The notes beneath the pieces are model-generated. The model worked only from the letters and a program-made list of their open reading frames with translations, had not been told where the DNA came from and made no database searches. DNA of 64,000 bases from Yamagishiella unicocca (Eukaryota > Chlorophyta > Chlorophyceae > Chlamydomonadales > Volvocaceae): contig BDSL01000009.1 in the NCBI GenBank assembly GCA_003116995.1, positions 372,001 through 436,000 on the forward strand, read 5' to 3'. This document shows positions 34,101-46,335 of this stretch, in pieces; position 1 is the first letter of the stretch, and each line of letters begins with the position of its first letter. A program made the position numbers and the translations under genes.

Positions 34101-37100
34101 CGCCACCACCGGCGGCACCCACATGGCCAGGAGTAACGCGGCGGGAAGGGAGTCATCCCTGTCCTTCGGCGGCGGCGCCGGGACGGGGCCGGGAGGGGGG
34201 GCGTATGATCCGTCAGACGCCTCCTTCGGTGGCTCGGGAGCTAACATCCGCAAGTCGCTGATGCAGGGGCTGCGGGATGCGTTTGCTTCTGCCGCGTCGC
34301 GACAGGGCGCCGCGGCGGTGATGGATGAAGATGAGGCGTGGGCGGAATCCAAGGAGCTGCTGTTCCGCTCCAACACGGCGGACGGCGGCGACGGCGGCGG
34401 CACCGGCGATGCGTCGCTCGTGGTGCTGGCCGACGCCAAGACCGGCCGCCGCGTGAGCAGCACCAGCCGAGGGGCCAGCATCTCGCTCAAGTTCGACGAG
34501 GGGGTCATGGATGCCTCCTGGACCTGCGCCGACGGCGCCGGCAAGGGCGGCGCCACAGCCCCTGGTGCGGCTCCAGTTCTGCCCGGCAGCTCCTCCGGCC
34601 GGCGCAATACCACCAGGGACGGCTTTGACCCACGGGTCGCTCGCCTGCTCGACGTCGGCGGCGTGCCGAACCCGACACCGGCCAGCCCTGCCAGGCCGAC
34701 GGCGACGAGCCCTACTCCCGCTGAGGCCGGCGCCGTCGCCGCGGCGGCGGCGGCGGCGGCGGCGACGGCCAAGCGCCCACAGCTGGCGAACCTGACGCTC
34801 CAGCAGCGCCACCCGCATGCGCTCGTGGGTACGGCATCTGGTTCCGGAGCCAGTCCGCTGGCCAGGGTACTTGAGGAGGTGCAGGAGGAGCACTTCATAG
34901 CCGCGGGGCACGGCCGAGTTCGGTCGGCCCCCCGGCAGTTCACTGAGGGCGCGGTCCTGTCACCGCAGCAGCGGCAGCAGCAGGCGGCAGACGACGGCTA
35001 CAGCGATCTGTACGGCGTGGACGAGCGGAGCCTCCGCTGGCATGAGGTCGCCGCCTCGCCTTTTGCCGACCCAGTGACAGGCCAGAGGATGATGCTGCTG
35101 GTGCAGGTGGGTGGTCGTGTCGGTGCGTTATCCTGCCGCTGTGTCGGTTTTAAGAAGATATCTGCCGCTCGGCCACGAAACTTAACGGAAAATGAACAGT
35201 CCGGGCTGCGCGTGCCTGTTCGTCAACGTGTGTGTCGGCGTACCGGTGTTGCTCGCGGTGTGGTTTTGTGTGGGTGTGGGCGCCAGGCGGTGGGCGAGTC
35301 AGTGGCAGCAGTAACGCGCACACCGCGAGAAGTAGCAAGGGCCCGGGACCCGGGATCCGGGATGCGGGATCCGGATCCGGGATCCGGGGTTGGGCTTCGG
35401 GGACCTTGCTCGCAGTCGTCATGTGGCATGAAAGGCATGGGGCGGTGGTGTGTACCGTGTGCTGGAACAAGGCGACGGAGGGGCGAGCCGCGACCTGTGC
35501 CCGGGGATCTCCGATCTGGATCTGGATCTGAATCCTCCAGCTGGTTCCTATGATCTGAGTGCGCGATCTGGGTTGGAGACCCCTGTTCGCGATCTGGATT
35601 CATGACATCGATCCGCGGTCTCGGGTCCGTCGCTGTGAGTCAGCGGCTACGCAGATGAGGGGCGCGCAACGGCTGCACCGCCCCCGCCGTAGTGGGCGCC
35701 AGCCCACCACCGTATTCGGCACCAGATTCGGCACCAGACACTCATGATTCTTGTGGGTCCCATGCGTGGATCCCATCCGTGGATTCCGGATCCAGGCTGA
35801 CGTCACCTCCCGCGTGGAGGCGGAGCGCAAGCTGGTGGAGATGACGGCGGCGCAGACGGGCATGCTGGAGCAGATGTTTCCGCGTCACGTGCTGGAGTTC
35901 GTCGCACGGCAGGGGGAGGTACGGCAGCGGTTGGGGGGAGGCGGGCGCGCTTGGCGAGGTCGCCGCAGGTCATGTTTGGGGCTCGGCGGCCCTAGCAAGC
36001 CTCCTCGGGGGGGCTTTTGGGAGCCACAAGGAGAAGCAGGGGGAAGGGAGTGGCCGTGATTGCGGATTGCAGATGCGGGCCGGTGGGGGCGGGCGGGCTT
36101 CGTCCCGCTGGAGTCCCCCTCCCCCACAGCAGTATTCGCACTGCCACGTTAGCCCCCCACCCGACAAACAAGCGTACTAGACGGGTCTACTAAACGCGTG
36201 TATCAAACGAGTGTACTAAACGAGTGTACCAAACGTTGTCCGACCGGTTTTATTTTTTCAGTGCCGACCCACGGGTTTCCCCACCAACCCACCCGACAGC
36301 CACAGCACCTCACCCACCGCCGCCGAGTGCTACTGTTGTGGCTGCCGATGGCTTGCTGCAGACCTGTCGTACGCCCTTACGTCATGGCGCTTGCTGACGC
36401 GACCACACAACCGCCACCGGCCACCACCGCCAAGACCGACGAATCCCAGGCTTGCTCCCTACCCTACCTAAGCCCCTTCCCTTTCCCCCCTTCGCCGGCT
36501 CCTCGCTACCCTATCAGGCCGTTGGTGGCATGGACTTCAGCGCCCACGTGAGCAGCTTCGCAACAACCCACGAGATTGCCACAGTGCTCTTCACGGGTAA
36601 GGCGCGTGCTGAATGGGGTTGGTGTAAAGACCCGGTTACACGACATGGGCTGAATGGGGTTGGTGTAAGGACCCGGTTACACGACATGGGCTGAATGGGG
36701 GCGGAAGGGATGGAGAGGAAACCCGTAGGTCGGCATGGGGCCGGGCGCGAAGACTCGGTTACACGACATAGGAGACGGAGGGCAGAAACTAGCCGGCATG
36801 GGGGGTTACAGGAAAGAACCGGTTACTCGACACGGGAAGTGTAGCTGGTGCATAGCCTTCGGATATGGGGGGGGATTTCGAGGAAGGCCCATGAATGCCA
36901 GAAAAACCGTTTAGCTCATGGGGGGGGAGGGGGCCGGGCACGGCGGCTGGGACCAGGCGCCCAGCTGGCCGGTGGATGTGGTCTGCCAGGGCCCGGACTG
37001 CCAGGGCGGTTTGCGCAATGTGTGGAGTGTGTGCCGTGTGTGCGCAAGTAAGGTTTGTAGGGAGGGGCGGATGAGTGGCAGAAGGACCTTCGGGTTTTGC

Positions 37101-40100
37101 ATGGGATGCTTCATCTCCTGGCCGTACCTCCCTGACACCCACCTTGCCCCATCCCCGCCATTCCGCCACTCCCTGCCCGCTGGACCACCACCTTCGCCGC
37201 CCTTGGTTTGTCGGCCGTGGATTCGCCGGTTCTCTTATATATATAAAAAAAACCGCCACTTACCGACACCGGCGCTGCTACTCCTCGACACGTCCCGGCT
37301 GCCCGGCTGTCCTGCTGCCCCGGCTGCAACGGCGCGGAGCAGACGTAAGCACACCGCTGGCGCTGCGCCTCGTTGTGGTTGTCCGGAGCGCCTGAGTGCG
37401 GGGACTGGGCGTTGGTGATGGGCTATGTGGTGGATGCTGGGGCGGACTCCAAAATGTGTTCCACCACCGCCTCATGCCACGGGCGCACCACCGGCCCTTC
37501 CCTAGCTCGGGTTCTAGCGGTTTCGTGCTGCCGGCTGCGGGGGTGGATAGGACTCTGATGCGGTCGTTCCTGTGGAGCCAGAACCCTGCACACGCGGGCG
37601 CACATTAGCACGCACGGGCACACGCGGGCACACGCGGGCACACGCGGGCACACGCGGGCACACGCGGGCACACGCGGGCACACGCGGGCACCGCATCGTG
37701 TCCCAAGCCCCGTGCTGAGGCCACTTCCGCCTTGCAGCGCGCACCCCGTTCGACGAATCCGAATCCAACCCAAAATCTAAATCCACCCCACCCCACCCCA
37801 ACTATTCGCCATCACCCGGTCCTCTACCTCCACCAATCCCACGCGGCGGCGAAAATCGGCGCCCTGCAACTCCGTGCAAACGGCGATAGATTGTGGGCTT
37901 CACGGTGAGCGACCGACCCGTGGGACGGCGGGTCGGGTGGCGAGTGCCGGCTCCCCTACCGCGGGGAGCAGTGTTGCTTGGGCCCGTAGACCTCGCCGCG
38001 CCAGGTGGCGCCGCGTCAGCTGTGCAACCCGGCAGCACCTGTGTTGCGTTAGCTCCCCGCACTGACAATCCGAACCCCAAGTCATCTCCCCCACCCTAAT
38101 ATCGGGTTTTGCGTTCTGTGTTCCGCACTCGACCCGATCCGGGTCCCTCATTTCAAGTTTTCAAGAGTCGGGCATCATAGTCACAAATCCTAACCCACAT
38201 CTCAATTCCCCCTTTCCACACACCCCCTTCGCGAATTCGTCCCCCCCCTTTTTACCAACTACATTTCCCCAGTCGCGTTACCGATCCTTTAAAGTAACCC
38301 CCTGTTTTCCCCCAGACCATGAGCAAGATGGTCCCCGCAGCGGCCGTCATGACGTTCCTATCCGAGCTCTACTCCAAACTGGACGCGCTGGTGGATGAGT
38401 ACGCCGTGTGGAAGGTGTGTCGCACAGTCCCCAGCCCTTGTAGGCCAAGCAGCCCGCCGCCCGCCCCTTCCCCGCGCGCTCTACCTCGCGTTACCTGCTC
38501 CCTGCCACCACCACCACCACCACCACCACCACCACCACCACCGCGCCCAGCAATACGCCCTCTGATCTGCCGCGCTCGCACCTCGCACCCCAACCCCAAC
38601 CCACATCAAAACCCGAACCCATTCCCGCCGTCCGCCCCTCCGCGCCCCCAAAGGTCGAAACCGCGGGCGACTGCTACATTGTGGCCGCGGGTGTTGTACG
38701 GCTGGACAAGGACGGCTTCCAGACCGTCATCACCTCGGAGCGCTCGCCGCTGGGCAGCATCGAGCCCTCGGGCCGGACCTTTCCGGCGGCGCCGGCGGCG
38801 GTGGCGGCGGCGGCGGCGGCGGTGGTGGCCGCACACGATACGGACTCGCTGCACCTGATGAGCACCTCCGGGATAGGGGGCCTGCGCGCGCGAGAGCAAC
38901 TGCTGCCGCCGGAACTGATCTCAGATCTGTACGGATCAGGAGTGCACGGGGGAGCAGGAGCAGGAGGGGCCGAAGGAGGAGAAGGGGCGGGAGGTGGGGG
39001 AGGCACGAACCTGGAGCCGCGGCGGGATGCGGAGGCGGTGTTCCGGTTCGCGGTGGCGATGCTGGAGGCGGCGCGCGGCGTGCGGATGCCGCACAACGGC
39101 GAGCCGGTGCAGCTGCGTGTCGGCATACACAGCGGCCCGCTGGTGGGTGGGAGGAAGACCCGTGGACGCCCGAAAAAACCGTTTAGAACAGACGTTTTGA
39201 AATGCGTGCTGGAGAACCGGGTTGGGGGTACTAAAGCCGAAGGTCGTGGGAGGCCCGCTGGTGGGTGGGAGGGTCGGGGGAGGGGGAGCAGAGGGGTGGG
39301 GAGGGGGTGTAACCCGAGCTGGGGTGGGGGCTGTGCAAGGAGGAGGAGTGGGGGGGGGCAGGTGGGCGCACTGGGGCACAAGGGATGGAGGCGAAGGGAG
39401 GGTCGGCGGAGGGGTTGGGGTGTGCAAGGACGGCAGGTTGGGCGGCGCTCCACCCTCCTTGGCTGGTTAGCCGCGACATCTTTAGCGTCGGGTGACGCTG
39501 GGCTAGGCGGCTGCCGCTGCCACAACACGCTCGCTTGCATCCCGAGGTGCCTTACGTGGCCGCGCGGCAGCCACCCGCCCTCCTCACTCGGGCCTCGGGT
39601 GCCACGTCTCACATCAGCCGCTTTGCACCTTCCCCCCGCCCGGTTTCCCGCACCATGTTTTATCTCCCCACGCGCCATCTACAGACACCCCTTCTGTAGA
39701 AGCTTCTGAGTTACCAACCCTGAGCACATGCAACACGAAATGAGCTTTCTTCATTTCTCTTCGTTCATATTTTTTGCGTGTGGAACCACGGATTTCCTGC
39801 CCCCCCTCCCTCGGGCACCCGCAGGTGAGCGGCGTCATCGGCACCAAGATGCCCAAGTTCGCTTTGTTCGGGGACACCATGAACACCGCCAGCCGCATGG
39901 AGAGCACCTGCAAGCCGGGTGGGTGCAGAGGGAAGCCGGGGAAGAGGGGAGGAACAGGTATTAAGGGGGGGCGAGAAGCGTGTGGGGTATGGCGTAGGGT
40001 TTTCGGGGCCCGAGGGCAGGACTTTGGGCAGGTGTTCCGGCAGGGCACGTGACTCCCAACGTCTGCGCCAGCCGCAACCATCCGCCGAGTTGCTAGCCGG

Positions 40101-41136
40101 TTTGGGCTTGATACCGGTCCCACTTGATGGGGGTTCGGACAGCCAACCGACGGCATGCCTCGTGCCTCGTGGCAGCGCAACCCTCCCTTCCCATGCTCTC
40201 AGGGCCTGACCACCTCAGCCTCCGTGGTCCCTCCCTGAGCCTGGGCCCCACCTCACCTCCCCCCACCCGCCGCCCCCTCCTGAGCCGCGCAGGCCTCATC
40301 CAAATATCCGCCTCCACCCGCCTCCTGCTGCCGCACCTGCCGCTGGTGCCCACGGGCGGCGTGGAAGTCAAGGGTAGGCCGGGGGCGGGGGCGGGGTAGG
40401 GGCCTGTGGGCGGGGGCGGGGGCGGGGGGGGGGTACGGGCCTGTGGGCAGAGCGCGGCGGGGCGGGGCGGGGCCGGCAGTGGTGTCCAGCTGCTGGCGGC
40501 CGCTCCAGGGATGGGACCCCGGATAGAAGCGGACGCCCCGCGACAGGCTCTCCCAAGATGCGCGCGAGGTGGTCCTCTGGCACAAACCCGGCCAGTGCTC
40601 GTAGCCGCCTGGTGGCTCCGGCAAGAGAACCGCACTAGGCCCCCATGAACCCGGCGGTAGCATGCCCGGCGGCGGTAGCATGCCCGGCGGCGGTAGCATG
40701 CCCGGCGGCGGTAGCATGCCCGGCGGCGGTAGCATGCCCGGCGGCGGTAGCATGCCCGGCGGCGATCGGCCCGGCTGAGTGGTGGCCCGCGGTCGCCTCC
40801 CTGGACCCTCCCCTGTAGGCAAGGGCGTGATGGAGACGTTTGTCTACGAGCCGCCGTACACGGCTGCCACCCCGTCTGGCGGCGGCGGCGCTCCCGGGGC
40901 CCCCCGCCACCCCGTCATGAGCGCGGCGGCGGAGATGCTGGCGGCGGCGCCCTTCGACACAACCGAAGAGTGCGGCGGCGGCGGCGGCGGCGCAGGGTCC
41001 CTGCGCCCGCTGTCGCTCCACTATGGAACCATCCACGAGGGAATCCAGGGCAGCGGCGCCTCCACCCCACACTGCGATCAGGGTCCCATCGCAGCCGCCG
41101 CGGCCATTGCGACCGCCCGCAGCGCACCTGAAGCTG

Positions 41137-41168
<32 letters not shown>

Positions 41169-41420
41169 TCACCACTATCACCGTCACCGCAGATGGCGGT
41201 GGCTGGCAGCGCGGCTGAGGTTCTTGCGGGTCGCCGCGCCCCGGGGACCCACCAGCTGCTGGCGGGGCAGGTGCACCGGCAGACCACCACGCCGCCCACC
41301 GTCCCCGCCTCGCAAGCAGGCAGGCTGCTGGCGCCGCACCCCAGCTCGAGGAGCTACTCGTATGCGCGGAGCGAGGAGAACGAGCAGCCGCACGGGTCGC
41401 AGCCACCGCCGTCGACGTAG
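28151..41420 (+). CDS. Large PAS-containing class III nucleotidyl cyclase, guanylyl-cyclase-like
   Basis: Exons: 28151-30598, 31329-31459, 33552-35106, 35796-35918, 36518-36596, 37890-37904 (15-nt microexon), 38316-38414, 38654-39142, 39825-39918, 40293-40373, 40819-41420; about 1905 residues. Exon 1 has PAS-like segments ([20 protein letters not shown]) and a poly-Gly run. Exon 3 ends in a PAS-type strand ([13 protein letters not shown]). Then come the signalling helix and [15 protein letters not shown], the catalytic start [48 protein letters not shown] (second metal Asp), [16 protein letters not shown] and [17 protein letters not shown] (Asn and Arg of the transition state). Glu in VETAGD favours GTP; the usual Cys is Ala. 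Joining 36596 to 37890 leaves the first metal-Asp codon two bases short. No TM helices are evident, so it is probably a soluble signalling cyclase. Downstream tail is low complexity. Confidence 0.85.
30187..30280. repeat. (GGA)n microsatellite encoding poly-Gly in cyclase exon 1
   Basis: Almost pure gga/ggg triplets, in frame, giving an uninterrupted run of about 30 Gly. Confidence 0.95.
31895..31962. repeat. 15-bp minisatellite in cyclase intron 2
   Basis: Four copies of ggggccaggcagtac. Confidence 0.9.
33315..33537 (-). mobile_element. Interspersed ~220-bp repeat, full-length copy (cyclase intron 2)
   Basis: Matches 61884-62101 over its full length in reverse orientation: gttctcctgctagcgcccaa, then ccgatatagcttagccgcc, gaccttcggctttcgtatcc, and an end at tccacgggtttccctcgaac. 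No terminal inverted repeats seen. It ends about 15 bp before the exon 3 acceptor at 33551. Confidence 0.85.
35330..35620. repeat. GGATCC/GATCTG-rich degenerate repeats in cyclase intron 3
   Basis: Irregular runs of cgggatccgggatgcggg and gatctggatctggatctg. Many overlapping palindromic GGATCC and GATC sites. Confidence 0.7.
36615..36835. repeat. Cluster of acccggttacacgacatggg motifs in cyclase intron 5
   Basis: Two near-identical 37-bp copies (gacccggttacacgacatgg...) in tandem at about 36628-36692, a variant at 36755 (actcggttacacgacatagg) and another at 36815 (aaccggttactcgacacggg). The reverse complement, catgtcgtgtaaccgggtct, occurs in both nucleoredoxin copies (61108, 63172). Confidence 0.75.
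36875..36913 (+). mobile_element. Degenerate fragment of the ~220-bp repeat (cyclase intron 5)
   Basis: ggatttcgaggaaggcccatgaatgccagaaaaaccgtttag corresponds to the conserved end ggttcgaggaagacccgtggatgcccgaaaaagcccgtttag of the family. Confidence 0.6.
37609..37691. repeat. 10-bp minisatellite in cyclase intron 5
   Basis: About eight copies of cacacgcggg. Confidence 0.95.
38505..38543. repeat. (CAC)n microsatellite in cyclase intron 7
   Basis: Twelve or so consecutive cac/cca triplets. Confidence 0.95.
39150..39247 (+). mobile_element. ~220-bp repeat, truncated copy (cyclase intron 8)
   Basis: gaggaagacccgtggacgcc through cgtttagaacagacgttttg to actaaagccgaaggtcg. It carries the conserved end and lacks the other half of the element. 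It starts 7 nt behind the exon 8 donor. Confidence 0.85.
40652..40763. repeat. 18-bp minisatellite in cyclase intron 10
   Basis: Six copies of ggcggtagcatgcccggc. Confidence 0.95.
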
Positions 41421-41431
41421 GCGTGATGGCG

Positions 41432-41612
41432 GCGGCAGTGGAGGCAGTAGCGGCGGCGGCAGTGGAGGCAGTAGCGGCAGCGGCATTGGAGGCAGTAGCG
41501 GCGGCGGCAGTGGAGGCAGTAGCGGCGGCGGCAGTGGAGGCAGTAGCGGCGGCGGCAGTGGAGGCAGTAGCGGCGGCGGCAGTGGAGGCAGTAGCGGCGG
41601 CGGCGGCGAAAT
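41432..41612. repeat. 24-bp minisatellite in the cyclase 3' UTR
   Basis: About seven copies of ggcggcggcagtggaggcagtagc directly after the stop codon. Confidence 0.9.
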
Positions 41613-41758
41613 CGTGGCGATTGCGGCAGTGGGGGGGAGGGGATTGGTACCGTGTCGTGGGGAAGCTGAGACGGAGGAACCTGATGACTCATCGCCTGCG
41701 GGCATTTCATGGAGGGGAAGCAGAGGACGTGTGCCCGTGTGGAGCCGGGTGGTGGTTC

Positions 41759-41763
41759 TGTAA
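41759..41763 (+). terminator. Candidate poly(A) signal of the cyclase gene
   Basis: TGTAA in gtggttctgtaaggcttg, 339 nt after the stop codon. Confidence 0.5.
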
Positions 41764-42165
41764 GGCTTGAGGGGTGGTGCGTGACAGGAGGGGTTGCATC
41801 GCGTACGGCAGGGCTCGAACTCCTAGTTGGGCAGAGAGGTTCCAGGTGATTGTGGGGGTAACTGGCAGCATTCCGCAGGTTGCAACACGGGTTATGTACG
41901 ATTGCGGTACTGGCTTTCAATGGGTAAACTTGCGGTGGCGGAGGGGGGCAACGCTTGAGGCTGGGGGCTCGCGGTCGCGCGATGCGATGCGGCGCCTCTA
42001 AAGGGGTTTGAGAATTGATTGGCGCGGGGGGTCTTCCGGACATACAAGTCTGTCTGGTCGTTCAATTGGGGAGGTTTGTTTAGTTTCGTTTTGTTACTTT
42101 GGGCCCTCTTGTCGCGCGCGGCCCGGAGCTGTACTCAAAGAGTCAAGCCGACCCCTCCGCGCAGC

Positions 42166-42275
42166 GTGCTGCTGCTGCTGCTACTGCTGCTGCTGCTGCT
42201 AATGACGACGATCGCCATGTTGATGATGATGCTGATGATGCTGATGCTGATGCTGATGCTGATGATGATACTTAT
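42166..42275. repeat. (CTG)n and (GAT)n microsatellites
   Basis: gctgctgctgctgctactgc followed by gatgatgatgctgatgatgc-type triplet runs. Confidence 0.9.
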
Positions 42276-42596
42276 GTCTCCCAGATCCCTAGCGCTGGGT
42301 ACTGCAACTGTGCAATTCCTGTGCTTGGGGTAGCGACTCCGACGCCCCCAATAAAGCACGGACGGGGCCCTCCAATGTGGGCCGAGGAGGGCCCTTCCAG
42401 GTGCGTAGTGCGGGGGAGCACTGAGGTGCGGCCGCAGGCGTAGCGAGGGCCGCGGCGACTAGCTGATGGTAGCTGGGAGATTCACGAGACCCGCGCTGAA
42501 ATACATAGCATCATTGACCCTTGATGGTGGAGATGTGGGTGGCGAGCCTAAAGAGACAGTGGCACCGCCAGCCGCGAGGGCGCCTTCTGGTCTATC

Positions 42597-42733
42597 TTGT
42601 CGGCCCTCTTGTCGGCCCTCTTGTCGGCCGTCTTGTCGGCCCTCTTGTCGGCCCTCTTGTCGGCCCTCTTGTCGGCCGTCTTGTCGGCCGTCTTGTCGGC
42701 CCTCTTGTCGGCCCTCTTGTCGGCCCTCTTGTC
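42597..42733. repeat. 12-bp minisatellite
   Basis: About eleven copies of cggccctcttgt with c/g variants. Confidence 0.95.
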
Positions 42734-42962
42734 GTCCGCTATGCGAGGGCACGATGCCGCTTTACCCGTTAGGGGATTGATGCCGCTTTACCGGGCTGGC
42801 AGGGCGGCTGCCAAGGGGCGAAACGTATCTCCTCTCAGACAGCCAAACGTGGGGGCACTGAACGCCATGCGTGTGTCTGTGTGGTGGTGTGGTCGTGTTG
42901 GATGAGAGGCCTCCAGCAGTTTGTGCTCGGTGGCAGCGCGTGTGAGTCTGACCGAGTGGGAG

Positions 42963-43002
42963 GGTTCGAGGAAGACCCGTGGATGCCCGAAAAAAACCCG
43001 TG
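42963..43002 (+). mobile_element. ~220-bp repeat, short terminal fragment (intergenic)
   Basis: ggttcgaggaagacccgtgg followed by atgcccgaaaaaaacccgtg; only the conserved end of the element is present. Confidence 0.75.
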
Positions 43003-46000
43003 TGGGAGGGGCGGGCGTGCGAGGCGCGTGTCGAGTCGTTGAAGCAGTGCGTGTTTTCGCAGCAGAAAGGGCCCCAGTTGGCGGATGGGAGCCGGCCGCA
43101 GGGGGCCGTTGCTGCGGCTGCGCGCTTATGGGTGAGAGGTGACCGGATAGTGCTGGGACAAGGGAGGAGCTTAGTACCCCCCTCAGGCAACCCCCTCAGA
43201 CATCTAGCATCCGAACCTCGCGATCTCCCAAGCGCCGCCGTGCCGGCAGAGCTTGCCTGCCAGCGTTGTTTAGGCTGGGCTGGATTGCATTGGGTTGACG
43301 TGGATTGGATTGCTCACAAGACGGCAGAACTCGACGGGTGCAGGATTGCAGAAGGCGCCTGGTGTGGGTGCGTCGTACGGATGACGTTGGGCTGGCTTCA
43401 ACGATGATGCGAAAAACAGGTGACTCGCCGTGTTGTAGGGCGGCTGGGAGTTCAACAAACAGGGTTAGGCTTGGCAGGTAGTTCCGTCAGTTGTGCCGAC
43501 GACGCTTAGCGTGGCCTGGTGATGGGTACGGCAACACGCGCGGCAACACGTACGGCATACGACACTGGCTGCCTGTCCTGCGCATCTGGCAGCCCCCCGT
43601 CTTGGTGCACGCTGCGGCCGCAGAACGCCGGTCCGGCTGGTCTTTAGCTGCCGGTTCGGCCGGACATTGCTGGTGTTTTTGTTCCTGTTTGGATTTGGAT
43701 CTGTTGAGGTTTTGGTTATGAGATTCGGCGGCGGTGATCCCAAGTGAGGCGCGCGATTTTCGCTGGTGCGGACGACGCTTCCAAGAGATAAATAATGCAT
43801 TCGAGCCCAACCGGCGGGCGGCGGCGCTATGGGTTGGCCTTGGAGAGTATTGCAGGGCCGCCTCGGGTTTTGCATTTTGAATGGCTTCGTTAGCCGCTCG
43901 GGCGGTTCCGGTGTGGGCAGGCATTGTCGTCTGGTGAGTTTGGAAGGGCGATGGCGGACCGGGCGGCTCGTGTCCATGTGCCGTACTGATTACACAGGTG
44001 TACGAAAATCCTATCGATTTCCGATTGCCAAAACTTGTATTTATTTCCCACCATCGCCATTTTGAAGTGCTCTCTGTCCGGTTGCTGCCCTATTCACCCC
44101 CCTCGCTTGTATGTCGCGTCGCCTTTGTTGCGCGGAGGGCCAGGGGGGAGGGCAGGGTTGCGTTCCAGGTGCGTGTTGCACTTAGGGTTTGAGCTGGGCT
44201 GCTGAGCTTGAGCGCGTGCTGGACGAGCCCAGCAACGGCGCGCCTCAAGCTCGTTTTGATTGCAGTTCGGTTCGGCATGAACTGCGTAGCTGCGGAATTT
44301 TGAAGCTACTGGGCCTTTGCGCCGCAGCCGCCGCCGAGTGCCTTCTTTGAAAAATGTTTGTTGGTCCGATTGGCATGGCATAGAAATGTCATTATGCCAA
44401 TCGCCGTACACGGAAGTATAGGTACGGTATGGTATGCACCCAGGCCGTGGCTTGCATAGTTGCGCGAGGTCGGGCCCTTGTTGGCAATGCCTTCGCTTTG
44501 CCGGGCCCGACGAGTTGACTTGTTCTGAGGGAGGGCGCGCCCGGTGAGTAGTGCACCGTCGTTTGGGCGCCTTGTGGCGCTCATTTTAGTCGCCACTTCG
44601 GCTCTACATTAGTTTTGCAGTTGCTTTCAGACTTACATACCGGTACCCTCCACCTTGCAGTACCCCGACAGGCTCTTTCGTCGTCAGTTCCTGCCAAAGC
44701 GGTTGAATTGAATTGGGTGGGCGTAATCATTGTTTTCCAACCACAAGTAGTTTGCCGTCGGTTATGTGTCGGTTTGCCGTTTACGGTCGTTTGCGTTCGT
44801 CGTTTTTCAGCTGGGAGAATTGCATCACTCACAGCACTGAAATAGCGGACAGCATCGAGTTTCGCGCTGCAGGCAGCGTGGCGGGACAGGCTCTCGTCTG
44901 ACGCGCCGAGCGTGTGTTCCCGTTGTGCAGACACGCGGTACGCGCCCCGGACATGCCTGCGTGGGCAAAAATTGTTGGCCAGTGCCCCTCGGCCTGCCTT
45001 GGTCCTTGCGTAGTCGCATTACTGTTGTTATCGTTTTAGGTGGTCTTATCCTTTTAATATCGCTGGAATGGGTGTCAGGTCGTCCAGAACCTGTCGCCGC
45101 TGTTGCTGCGGCGCCGGTTAGCAGGACACCGGTACCAGCACGCACGCGCACAAGGCCATGAAGGCATAGGGGGGAGGAGCGGAGCGCTGCTGCCTTCCTG
45201 TGCTTCACTGGGCGGGCGCTCCGCGTGTGTAAAAGGACCCCGGCCTTGTGCCTGTTCTTTTCTCCCTGACCGGCATGCATCCTCGTGCCGTAGCATGTCG
45301 CGGCCTGCTGTAACGGACTCGGTGTCAGTGGCCCCGCCGCTCCCGTCGCTGTGGAGGCGAACGCCTGCTGCCATCGACGGGGTGCCGCTGGTGTCCGTGG
45401 GAGGCTAAGATTGCTGTGGGGCGTGGACAGACGAAGCTCCCCGATCCCTAGTGCGGTATGTCACACAGGCACAACTACGCTGCGCTGGTTAGTACCGCTA
45501 TGGTCAACTGGTCAATTGCACTAGTACAAGCGGGCGCTGGTTGCACCTTCGGACCCTGTGCCCCCACCGTGCAAGGCACTGTGATCGGCGGGGTGCCAAC
45601 GTGATCGGCGGGCCGCCGAACGTCAGCGCAAGTGCGACAACCCCCCCGCATGGCTCCCCCTGGGCTGCTCAGCGTGGTTCGTGTGGGGGCGGGGGCCACT
45701 CCAAACCCCAACCACGGCTTTCGCCCCACAGTAGGCAAGCCAGTTTCCGACCTCACGTACCACTATTAGGTATCAACCCGCGATACACCGCCCGAAGCGC
45801 CTCCACCGACCGGAGGCGCTTCAGTCATCGTCGCCCAGTCATCGTCGCGCTGTCACCCGCTGCGTCACCGTTGCCTCTTCCCCGCCTTATGCCCCACACG
45901 AACACCGTATACCGCGTAACAGAAATGACAGTAAACATCTTGGGTCTGTATCCCTACTCGTCTGTGGTTAGGCAGGCCCCTCCGCTCCTCTACCACTCAA

Positions 46001-46335
46001 AATATAGGCGGTATTCGGATTTCGGACGCCAGGATGATCACCCCGTCGTGCGCGCGACAGCTCGCCGCCGCGGCGACCGTGAGCACTCGCCGCCCCCCCC
46101 CACGTGCGCCACCATCACCACCACCACCACCACCACCAGCGCTATCATCACCACCAGCAGCGCTATCATCACCACCACCACCACCACTGGCCAGGTGTAA
46201 GCCGCAGGGGGTGGCCGTGCACCAGGAACACAGAGGCTCACTGCGGACACCCCGGACAATAAGACGCACGGTGAAGACAAGAACACGGTATAGCCACGCC
46301 CACGAACGTGTTACCGTAAGCCGCGTACAAGAGTG

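Larger units (their letters stand above)
41764..46330. other. 4.5-kb convergent intergenic region, no supported gene
   Basis: Lies between the 3' ends of the cyclase and the P-type ATPase. It contains simple repeats (listed separately), one repeat-family fragment, and scattered short ORFs on both strands without splice or motif support. (CAC)n at 46110-46190. Confidence 0.5.

Noticed and set aside
41800..41830. B-box-like gggctcgaactcc suggesting a tRNA
   Set aside because: No matching A box, acceptor stem or anticodon arm could be drawn around it. No tRNA or rRNA gene was found in the window.
45103..45408. + strand frame ending VAPPLPSLWRRTPAAIDGVP
   Set aside because: No acceptor/donor arrangement or start supports it, and it overlaps a frame of similar length on the other strand.
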